Shown here: positions 38,281-50,200 of the stretch, in pieces
How the letters are laid out: every line of letters begins with the position of its first letter
Position numbering within the stretch: position 1 is the first letter of the stretch
Source of the DNA: Actinernus sp. WN-2022
Taxonomy: Eukaryota; Cnidaria; Anthozoa; Actiniaria; Actinernidae
NCBI GenBank assembly: GCA_030867875.1
Contig: JAOWCC010000191.1
Coordinates: 310,001 to 374,000, forward strand
Length of the DNA: 64,000 bases
Direction of reading: 5' to 3'
The notes under the pieces: generated by a model
What the model saw: only the letters and a program-made list of their open reading frames with translations
What the model was told of the DNA's origin: nothing
The model's database searches: none
Made by a program: the position numbers and the translations under genes

Positions 38281-41200
38281 TCGCTGCCAAAAAGGTTGTC
38301 CAGCAGAACATAATATAATACTATAATATCCATTGAGATGCAAAAGTACACGACATTGTGAGAACTGAATGTAATGGCGCTGGTATCAACTCGCAGTTCC
38401 TCGTGCTTGTAACCCCTGTTTGCTCAAAGACCCCTTTAAAACGGCTCACCGCCTGCTCATATTTTATCTATTACTTATTGTTCATAATTGACACCAATTT
38501 TTTTAAATAGATTGAAAGATGGTGGAGAGAACTTCATGAGCGTCTTGAAAAATACTTCAAGCCCCACCTCATCATGCTGAAGGATGAAGGACATTATAAC
38601 CCCCAGGATGATATTGACAGGTACCACTTGAATGCTATTTCTACAGCATCTGTGAAAATTGAATTTATTGATAGCCATCCAATCACCTTCACCTATCCAC
38701 TGTTAGCCATCCAATCACCTTCACCTATCCACTGTTAGCCATCCAATCACCTTCACCTATCCACTGTTAGCCATCCAATCACCTTCACCTATCCATTGTC
38801 AGCCATTCAATCACCTTCACCTATCCACTGTTAGCCATCCAATCACCTTCACCTATCCACTGTTAGCCATCCAATCACCTTCACCTATCCACTGTTCACT
38901 GCCATCCAATGTAAAGAATAAATTTCAACCATGGCTTTGTTGTGCTAGCTTTTTGAGTACAAGCACTATATGTGTGCAAAACATATCAACATTTAGCAGT
39001 GAATAGTGCTTATTCAACAAAAAGACAATATAATTATTAATTGGACTGAATTTGTTTGCTTTGTTAGAACCCCAAGAGGGGGTGGGAGTGGTTAGAATTC
39101 TGCCCGCTAAGCCAGACCAGTACAGCTCATATTATTCTAACACTTGCTTTGTAAATTTACTTTAGAAACTTGTTGGCATTTCTTTACATCCCTATTATTG
39201 GAAAAGAACTAGAGGTATTTAAGAATACCATCTGGAATAACCATAGGATTCGTCACCAAAAAAACACTCTTTTACCAGATGGAGTCCCAGAACATATTTA
39301 TAATTTCCCAGAGGAGTATGGTCTAGAAGAATGTGGTAAGCATTGTTAGAGTTTACAGTATGATTGCAAGATTGTAAAATTCTGTCAATAGTCATGTGTG
39401 GAATTATGTATTAAAATTCAAACTGATATACTTTGTAGGATTTTCAGTTACAGAGGAACAATTAGAAGAAGTTGCTCTTCTTTCTGGTGTGTTGGATATT
39501 GAAGATGACTTCTTAGAGCCAGAATTCAGAGCAAAGTGTGAACAAATTATCCCTTCTCCTTCTGATGTAGAGCCAGCTGATGGTGTCAAAGCATTTCAAT
39601 ATTTAAGAAGTGAATTTCTAAAAATTAATCAATGAGAATATATAACAATTTATTACAGCTCAAGGACTTGCATTTAACCTAGTAATTAGCCCATGTCACA
39701 TACATGAAGTTCAGTGCAAATACAGTTCCCTCTAAACAAAGTACTCCAAACTAATGGCAAATGCAATACATTGTTGGACATCAGGTGTATTTCAAATAGT
39801 TTTTATTTTATTATATTCATGATCAAGCATTCTATTTTGATATAATTTTGAACTTGTATAACCTCATAAACTTATGAATTGCATGTAAATAACACAAGGC
39901 TGTACATGCATTCATAATTTACTGGGAATGCACATGATATATATTCCAGTTTGCTACTTTCTGTATATATGCATCCAAGCGTTGAGCACTATTTAAGGTT
40001 TTATTTTTATCAGTTAAAAACATTGTCACATAAGATTATAGTGCATTAGAGTCATTTTCATATGACAGTTACTGGACAGTAGGGATATGGTTATAAAAAC
40101 TGACATGGTCACTGTATGGACACTACCATTTACCCTCATGCAAAAACAACTCTATGGGTAGCAGATTGTTGAAATAAAACTAATAAGCACAGTGGCAAAA
40201 GTTATGACAAAAACTACCCATGATCGAAATGGCTGTTTATATTATATATATATACAAACTTTAGATATGAATAAGTAATTGTGTGTCAATTTACAGACAA
40301 TAAAAGAAACAGGAACATGAACAATAAAGTGACTATATGCACTATTTAAAATCATGGGCAGATGACCAATGAATTACTTAAGCTCCTTTAAGTCAAGGTA
40401 ATTGCAAAAAGAATTGCATTTATGTTCTTCAGTGAAATTATCAATTGCCTGTGTGGATAAATTTCCTGCAGTGAACATTAATTCTGTATTGTTGTGCAGT
40501 AGCTGAGCAGAGGCAATTTCAGGATCAAACAAACTCAACCCAACACCTTGAACATCAACCACCATTACCTGCTGACTTGACTCTTCATACGAAAAGTGCA
40601 CAAGACATTCTGCTTTTTGGAATAAAATAGACTCTGTATTGTTGACTGCAGGACATGGTTTACCGTCGTTATTAACATATTTGACCATTTCCCCCTCTAC
40701 AAACTCCTCTACAGACACCACTTCGCCGTTTTCAAACTTGCCAAAGAAAATGGTCTTATAGCGCATCACCTCACCGAATTCTCCCTTTAGACCCTGTTTG
40801 GTTACTCTGTTTTCCAATCTTGCAGCAAAGTTTCTTGCTAGATGGTGCATTTGGACCACTTTTTTGGTGTGCTGTTCTACGCTTTGATTTGTCTCTTTGA
40901 TTTCTTTAAGAGCATTTTCATTATAACGTTTGATTACCCAAGCACAATGTGTAAAATCTTTGGTAGTGGACTTTGCCTTGAACGCTTTCCTGAACGCTCC
41001 TTCCCCAAGTACGTCAGCTGAAATAACAAATTCTACGGGTATTGGAATGGTCGACCAAGTCATCGCTTCTAAGTTGAATGTGTAAAGATTCAAAAGAGTT
41101 ACATCATCAGCCGGTACTACTCTACCCAACCTTAATATGGTGGAAACTGACAAGCTTTTAGGAACATTTCTTTTCCTTTTTTCTTCTTTAACTGGGCTAG

Positions 41201-44200
41201 GCATAGATGATGTGCAAGGACGTGACAAACCAGTGCTGTGGCGCTTTCGTTTCATGTCGGGTTGTTCTTGTTTGACCTCGAAGCATTCCGATTCATCTTC
41301 GATGAATCTGACGTGAATCAGATTCAAATTGGGTATTTGCTTCATATTTGCACAGGATGGCCCCTGCTCCCCAGCGAGGACATCGCAAAGCATATTTTCG
41401 CCAATATTTGCACTAAAGTGCTTCAGGCAGGCGTCCTTGATGTTATCCATGGTGAGATCTTCGTCACCGAATGCCACGAACTCTCTGGGCCCGACTCTTA
41501 TGTATTTTTGAGCCTTTCCTGAAACACTTGCGCTCAATCTTTGCACCAGTATTTCTTCTTTTGAATCTTTGTCGCCTTTCTTTGTCGTCGCCGTCCTTTT
41601 TTGCTTAATATTTTGCTTAAATTTCTTCCACTTCTCCGCCATCGTGACAACTTCTAGTGAACACGGGTCGTGAACACGTGTGTTGTGTTTACTCGTTACC
41701 AGTCTTCTGAGAACACATACACAAGCAATGCATCATGGTCTATGGCAGCGATGGGCCACGAGCATTTTAATTTCAATTTGAATTTTATTTTCAATGGCAG
41801 CAATGGGCCAAGAGGTATTTTATTTCAATTTATTTTCATTTTGAAATGCGTTTGCTTTTCAATTGATTTTGTTTTTATTTTTGATTTACTTTTAATTTGA
41901 TTTTGCTTTTAATTTCGATTTGATTTTAATTTAATTTCGTTTCATTTTTGCTATGGCAGTCCTGGGCCACCATATACCAGCCAACATGGCTGCTATGCTT
42001 TTGTTATTTTATTCCCTTAGGAATAATTTGCAACTCAACAATAGCGGGAAACCGTTCTAAAAATAACCTAACTTGTGAAAACGCTGTGTCATAGGTCTAG
42101 TTTGTGTCATAGGTCTGGTTATGGGCTCCTGACATAGCTTTAATTACTCGGGCCAGGCCTTTGGCCGGCTCGAGTCAGAAATCGCAAGTGTTTTTTTTTT
42201 TTTTTTTCCAAGTCGAGGTATTTCGCCCCCAACCAATCAGATGCCTCTTATCGTTTTCTGTGTCGGGAGAAAAACTCAACACGTGATAGGCTCAACCAAT
42301 CAGATTCGATATCGCTCGGGACACTTCGGGACATTGCGGGTCGGTTAACTTATTTACATAACTACACAGTGAAAACAAGATGGCCACGGTGACCAGGAGA
42401 GATATGACTTAAGGGGAGAGAAAGTCCGCCGCGGAGGAAATTTCTCTCAAATGTGGAGTGCCATCTCTCAAATATAAACAGTTTCATGTTTTATTTAACT
42501 TCATTCGTTGGAAAGCCTTCCCAACAGGCTCAGGATATTTTAACTGGTGCCGGCCTTGTCGGAGCCGAAGCCGAAGGACCTCCACTGCCGGGCACTGGCT
42601 CCAGTCTGCGATTCATTCGACACGATGAACACCACACGAGTACACTGGCCAAAACGGAAGCGAAGTTTTGCTGAAACCCAACGTTTCTTCGATGGAAATG
42701 GCAAGATGTTGAGTTTTTCTAGGACTCTGGATGGGAATATCTCACATTTTACGAAAAGGGGAACGCACGTCAATTGCCTGACGAGTGACATGTGAAATAA
42801 TTTCAACCGACATTTTGTAAGTAAACCTACCAGATTGCATTCTGTTAAAAGTAATGTCATCAAATATAGCAGTAAATGGCCCGATTCCTGTTGTTCTAGG
42901 CCAGCATCGGCATTTTCACTCGGTCGCTTCATGACATGTAGAATTAATGAACACTATATAGAGTGCTGCCTTTTCAAATATTAGTGTTACACGATTGAGA
43001 ATAAAACTGCATGCAGATCTAGATAGATGACATTTTTTCACATTTTGAACGACATATCCTTAATATTCACAAGGGATATAGCTATTAGCTTAAGAAAAGT
43101 TACATGTATGCTACAATATAATAGCACCTGTGCTTGGACAGTGAAGTTAGAAATAATATTATCAGTCTCCATGAATCCTACTGGGTTGGTAAATCCTGCT
43201 AAAAAGAATCGTTTTCTAAAATATAAAAAAAAACTCAAATTAAGTAAATAAAAAATAAATCAAATAAAGCAAATTAAGTTCAGGGACAGTGTTATGTGAA
43301 GTTTATTTATTTTAATTACTGGGAGCAGTTGTAATAGGGCTTTTGCAGAAAACAGTCATGTGCTGGTATGAACGAATGAATTGAACTTGTGATCTCCATG
43401 GGAACAATGTTGCCATGGATGCTGGATGGCAAGGTATCTTTAAAAATGCTGTTTTAGAAAGATTGACTGGAGGTGGAAAATAACATTTACAAACAGGTTT
43501 GGCTATAACACTACCGATTTCGTACAAGTGCTTTTAGATATATGAATTAATGTTTGCCATCTAGTACAACCATGTGATTGCATTCCTGCAAAAAGTCCAT
43601 TGCATTAGAATGTAAATGATCATGAGCATGAATAGTGAATCAATAGACCTAGTCAGCTTGCCTGTTTGTTATCCTATTTCAGACCATCTGACTTTTCTCT
43701 TGGCACTGATGCTTTTTTGTTTTTCTATATCCCAAGAGGAAATGTACCAATTTCTATAATTGGAAAACAGCACTGAATCCTCTGGAGAACTATCACGTGG
43801 TCTGAAATGGGGCAACAAACATGCAAGCTGACTAGGTCTATTATCTGGCTCCCCTAGTACAAACCATGACTTTAGTATGAATGTAGTCTTTGTAATCTTG
43901 CGTTTTGTTTTCTTTTTCAGTGTCATATTTTTATTTTTTTCATTTTCGCTACTACTGCTACTAACTGCTGACATCGCTTTCACTTCCACTATCGTTGTCT
44001 TCTTCTTTCGACTTTTTCTTCGCCATGTATTCGCCTATTCCTAGGTGGCCCGAGTTAAGGCCACTCAGGGCCTCTTGTTGCATTTGAGCCCTGGCAATTT
44101 TATTATCATTAAAATAGATTCTTCATCAAGTAAATAGTTGAACTTTAAAATATTTCTCAATTTGAGTGTTGATCGAGTCTTGAGCTATAGATGTTTCTAT

Positions 44201-47200
44201 TTCCGATATGCAAATTATGTGACAACGTGCTGGCAGAAATATATATTTTTCTAAACATCCATGTAATATTGGGCCTTATATCGGTGATTTTACGAAATAG
44301 TTTGCATAAATCAGAAAGTTTCATTCACAACTAGGAAAAGAAATGACCTTTTAATTAATTTGTTGGCCTCACATGTTGTCACATAATTTGTTTTTCACTA
44401 TTAAAAAACTAGTTCATGTTTTTATTGCTATTTTTTCCTAGTTATTTGCTGTTCATTTATTTGCTATTTTTAACATCCATATAGTTAATTACTTTTTCCT
44501 ATTTTTCCCCCTTATTTTTCCCTATCTTTATGCTTGTTTTTCGCATCTTTTTTCATATTTTGTATTGTTTTTCACTATTTAAAAACAGTTTTATTGCTAT
44601 TTCCCCTATTTATTTGCTATTTTTATCGACCATAAGAATTTTTTTGTTACATTTTCCCCTTATTTTTCCTACTTTTTCTCTATCTTTATGCTATTTTTTG
44701 TTTCTTCTTTCCTATTTTTCTTGTGTTTTTCACTATTTTAAAACTAGTTTTCACAATTGTATTGCTATCTTTTTCCTATTTTTTTCTGTATTTTTGTGTA
44801 ATTTTTGTGTATGTTTTAGCTATTTAAAAGCTATTTTATTGTATGCTTTTAATTCAGTATAAAAACTACTTTTAAAATAGTGAAAAACAATCGAAAACAT
44901 AGGAAAAGGATACGAAAAAATAGCATAAAGATAGGAAAAAAGAGAAAAATCAAAGGGAAAAGATAGGAAAAACTAAGGGAACAAATTGCAAGGAAAAACA
45001 GGTTTAAAATTTAAAAAAAATGCTAAATAATTGCTTTAAAAATAGTAAAAAATTGCTTTAAAAATAGTAAAAAATTGCCTTAAAAATAGTCAAAACATAG
45101 TGCCTATTTTCATTAATTCGGTATAAAAACTACATTTAAAATAGTGAAAAACAATCGAAAAGGTAGGAAAAAGGATACGAAAAAATAGCATAAAGATAGG
45201 AAAAAAGAGAAAAATCAAAGGGAAAAGATAGGAAAAACTAAGGGGAAAAATTGCAACGAAAAATAGGTTTAAAATAAAAAGAAATAACTAAAAAATTGCT
45301 TTAAAAATAGTAAAAAAATTGTGCCTATTTCCTTTTAATTCAGTATAAAAACTACTTTTAAAATAGTGAAAAACAATCGAAAAGGTAGGGAAAAGGATAC
45401 GAAAATATAGCATAAAGATAGGAAAAAAGATAAAAATTGCAAGGGAAAAGATAGGAAAAACTAAGGGAAAAATTGCAAGGAAAATAGGTCTAAAATATAT
45501 AAAAAAATGCTAAAAAATAGCCTTAAAAAAATAGCAAAAAAATAGCAAAAAAATAGTGCCTATTTTCACAAGGGTAAGCTCTTCTCTCACCGCTCTCCGT
45601 GTATTTTCAAGCTTTGATCCTGTGATGGTTATAATCCACAAAACTAGTTCGTAGTTGTCCTTTGAAGTGAACTCGTAAAAGCGGTTCCTTTCGATAAATT
45701 TTCATTCGCCGTGGCAGAATTTAAGTTTTGCCCATTTCCACACTCATTTTTTCTGCATTTCTTCTCTTTGTAACACGGTACAAGGTCTCAAAAGTGAAGA
45801 CTGCTGCTTCAACCTGAATTCTAGTGTGCATTTGGACTGTTTTTTCGGTATTTCTATTCTTTTAGAAAATCCATTCTTGTAGTCCCTGCATGTCTCGTGT
45901 TGAGTTGGTTTGTGCAATGAACCGATTATGTAAATGTTTGTCAAAAAACTATCCTGTCACGCGCGCTTGTAAAACATATAAAAGGGTCGAAAGTCAGATG
46001 ATTTTTGTCTAGTTTTAATTTCTCTGATATTCACTGATGAAATTATACTAAAACGATTATTCTCTTCAGTCTCAGTAACTATTGGTGAATATTTACCTCG
46101 ACTTCGTCTCGTTAAATATTCACCAATAGTCACTGAGACTGAAGTGAATAATTGTTAAATAATAACTGAAATTACTAATATCAGGTTGGCGTTGATCATA
46201 TGTAGGTTATTAAGGGAAGGAATCTTATTGATAGAACTGGGGTAGATTAGCTAATCTTGATTCTGAGATTGATTTAGAACAAAGGCAAGATGTATTCCAG
46301 TTAAAGGATAACTTATTTTAGTATAAACTAACTAGTGGACTATAACGAATCTTGCAATCTGATTGGCTATGCTACTATAGGTCTATTTGTGATAGCCCAT
46401 GGTAAACGGAAAAACCGCACGCATTTTTACGAAACAATTCCTTTTTTTTTTCAACTTCAATATGTTTCTTTCTATTATTTTCTACTGTCCGACTAATTAG
46501 TTTATACTAAAACAATTAGACCTCTCGCCCTCATGGGCTACGAGTCGGAAGCCCATTCGGCTGCGCCTCATGGCTTATTAACTCTCGTAGCCCATTCGGG
46601 CTGCGGGTCAAATTGTTAATTAGTTCTACATCAGTAATATGATGAAATGGAAGATTTTCTATCTACAATTTCGACATATGCTTCACTTGTCACGCACAAA
46701 GGTTTCAATGTGGCTCCGGGGTAAATCAAATTTATCATTATCTTCTTTCGCCTATCACTGAGCATTATTTCCCAGAGCCTCATATTGAAACCTTTATGCG
46801 TGACAAGTGAAGCATATATCGAAAGTGGGCTATAGATGGGTTGCACTCAATTCCTTCTTTCTCTCAATTTGCTAATTTAGTGCTGAAAATGGCAAGGCTT
46901 TCGAGCCTGTTGTGAGGAAATTAATATTCAAAAACCAAAAACCAAACTGCCTTCTGGTTTTCGAGCCTACATTCGTTTATTTGTAATTACTGGTTACGCG
47001 TGACATTACATAGAGGTAAAAACAAATAACTGCATCATTCAATTTGTCATTCAATTTGCTTCCTCCCGGCTATTTATTACGGTTAGACTTCACTGTTCTG
47101 TAGGTCGTATCCTATTGGAATTCACTGATAAAGAATCCCATTGTTTTAGGGTTAGGGTTTGTATTGTTGTAGGGGTAGGCTATTGTTTGGGTAACCAACA

Positions 47201-50200
47201 ACATTTCAGGTTGCAAACGGTGAAGTCTGCCCCATTTATTAAATTGTACCATAACGATAATGTTATACTAAATTTGGGACCATTTTCATCTTCACCGACC
47301 AACAACAACATGTGAAAGAAATCAACTGGGAAACCCTGTTATGCGTAATACGACAGTACCTAGGGCAATTAAATGGCAGCTTGGACAACTTTAGTCTGAA
47401 CTAATGTTTTTCGTCAACAAAAAAACTAAATGTATTAGATTATAATTACTTTGCATAGGGCTACTAGTGTTTGGTAAATCTTAAAGTTCTATACATCATG
47501 ATTAATGAAACACTTTTTTGACCTTTACTTACGTGTTGCTGTAATGTTCAAAGATGGATGACTGTACGGTCCTGGTCCAGCTTTCGTGTAGCCTCTAACT
47601 CTTATAATGCACGTAGTGTAAGGAGGAAGTTCTTGTGATATGACATACGAAGTTGTTGTTGTATTACTAAGTTGTACTAAGTTGTGTATATTCCCTCCTT
47701 TCTTTACAATTAACCACTGAACTTCATATCTCCTAACGACACCATTACTTCTATTTCTTGGGATTGGCAGCCAGGATACATTGAAGCTCGTTGCCGTTAT
47801 CCTGTCAAATTCTACGTTTGATGGAGCTTCGCTTGGTGCTAAGATAAAATACAACAAAATGTAAATGTTATGCAGATGCAACAAATTATCCCTATGATGT
47901 ACAAAATACTTGCAAGCAAATATTGAAAGTATGAAAGGAAAAAAAGAAAAATAGAATGCGTGGGCGCCGAAAGACTAAAACGTAAATTTGACGTGGTATA
48001 TCGAATATATATATACATGAATTCTTATTCACGATTCTTATTTATAGACTACTTTTTCTTTTTGATTTAAGAAATAATCAAGGTAGGGTTGCCAAATACT
48101 TGTGGCTTGTGGCGGGTTTTCCCCACCTTTGCTGAAGAAATTGTTCATTTACGTACATTACTATCGTTGAAATGAGGTTTAAATAAAATCGTCACAATAG
48201 TGGCCAAATTTACTCCAAATTGAGACTGGCTATCATTCTCTTATTACCTTCTTCAGCAAACCAGTGCGACGCCATACAGAGCTCTCGATCTTTTCATTAT
48301 GAACAAATGACTCGATATTAAAACAAACATTATGTCAAAGCATAATGTGATTTTATGTCGAGGCAATTCGCAATATTGTACGTGGTAATTGATAGTCCGC
48401 AGGACTAGGTATTATCTTACGGCCTTTGTCATTTCTAACCAGTTAGAATTTGGAGGCGTTCCCATAGATGGGATATAGGAATATGTTCTTCCAACCACGC
48501 CGCCCTTCCAACTCTTGACAGCTTTGTGTACAGTTCCTTTAAGAGACCCTGAGGCGAGAATTTTCCCACCGCCTCTCCATGCACCAGCCTGCGGACTGTC
48601 TTAATACATTCATGTCTCGTTCTGATAGTGTGGGCGGGTTTTCCCCACCTTTGCTGAATAAATTGTTCATTTACGTAGATTACTATCGTTGGGGTGAGGT
48701 TTAAATAAAATCGTCACAATAGTGGCCAAAGTTACTCCAAACGGAGACTGGCTATCATTCTCTTATCACCCTTCTTCAGCAAACCAGTGCGACGACACAC
48801 AGAGCTCTCGATCTTTTCATTATGAGCAAATGACTCGATATAAAAATCCTTTTTAATTGAGCATGAGTCACTTATTTAAATCGCTAACTAAAATGACTTA
48901 CGATAAGCAGGGATGTTGATACTTTCTCCAGTACCGTATGGTCCCTCTTTTATTGTTGATGCGCTGATGTTGTAACAGAACCTGGTCTCTCCAAGTACAT
49001 CAAGGGTGATGGTCTGTTTAATTATTTCTATGTTACGTTTGGTCATGTGGTTATTTCTTTCATGGTATACAACTGTGTACTTCCTAATCACTCCATTCTG
49101 GTGCTGAGGCTTTCTCCATGTCAAACGAACACGAGGACCAAGTGTAGGGTTGGCAACTGGTATCAGTACACTTGTTATATTCCTAGGGGCACTTGGAGCT
49201 AATATTAAGTAGAAAAATATATATCACGACAGAATGTTGAGGGTTTTACAGCAAACATGCCATCACAAATACTTCAGGCAGTATTTTAGTACTGTTTACG
49301 AACTCTGTGTGTAGCCCTTACTATGAAGTTTAACATTTGAGTTTGATTTGAATTTCGCGCGATAAGCAATCATTAGGGAGCACTCAAGCGAAGTATCACG
49401 CAGAAGTTCACACGACAAAGGGTGAGTGCTAACTGAAGGTGTCAGTGTCCAGGGGTGGATCCAGGGTAGTTTATGTGATTTCCGTAAACTACTCAACTTT
49501 TTTCAAACCTCTAATTATTAAAGAAAAGTCAAACAAAAATGAGTAATCTCGTCGATTCCTAACCGATTCCTGTCAGAGTAAACTACTCAGTCCAAACCCT
49601 GGATCCACCCCTGGTGTCCTGGCCACGGCTCTTTTATACCGGAATGAAGATGAAAGATTAGTTTTCACTAATTGTTGATAATTGAAAAACGACGAACAAC
49701 AATAATACAATGGAATGCAATACAGGGCAATAGACCAGTTTACCATTCATGTGCAGTTATTAAAGCATTTTGTTTCAACTGGCGGGCCACCACTGCGCAT
49801 GAACGGTAAACAAGTCTATATACATTCTCGACCCCAGACCCTTCTCTTATTTCTTTCTGCGCGTGCTCGACGAAATCGTAAGGTTCTGGGAAACTCCAGA
49901 TATGCAAATGAGTTTGTATCCAAAATCGGGCTACAGTGTCCTCACAGCGCATGCTCAAAACTTCAGAAATAAAATGGCGGACAACTCGATATTTGAACTG
50001 GCGACTTAGTTTGTTTATATTATAAAGGCAGAGAAAGACTGTTATTTTTCTTGAAACCACAGCAGAAAATGATTATAGAAGCCATTGTTTGTCCAAGAAA
50101 GGATGTTTTCGGCGTGCTGCCCATGTAGGATTCGGCTGGGGTATGGGTTTACTACGGCTGGATAAAAATACCAAACATTGAAACAAACTGTTCTATGCTA

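Larger units (their letters stand above)
37353..38510 (+). other. Transposase intron 1, filled with nested MITEs
   Basis: The intron separates the second catalytic aspartate from the glutamate. About 760 of its 1,158 bp are nested palindromes and TA microsatellites, listed separately. Confidence 0.7.
36240..41974. mobile_element. 5.7-kb IS3EU-like DNA transposon carrying a transposase and an alpha-kinase
   Basis: Both ends begin TATGGTGGCCCAGGACTGCC in inverted orientation and are flanked by a direct TACCAG (36234-36239 and 41975-41980). Inside are two convergent genes: the integrase-core transposase (36596-39635, +) and the alpha-kinase (40374-41642, -). From memory, IS3EU elements make 6-bp target duplications and start 5'-TAY, and their transposase resembles bacterial IS3 OrfB; all three agree here. 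Near-identical TIRs and nearly intact genes suggest a fairly recent insertion. Whether other IS3EU elements carry a kinase cannot be judged from the sequence. Confidence 0.82.

Noticed and set aside
41238..41522. Plus-strand ORF opposite the kinase
   Set aside because: Shadow of the alpha-kinase reading frame.
44530..44862. 110-codon hydrophobic ORF resembling a membrane protein
   Set aside because: It is the translation of a TTTTC-rich low-complexity repeat, not a real protein.
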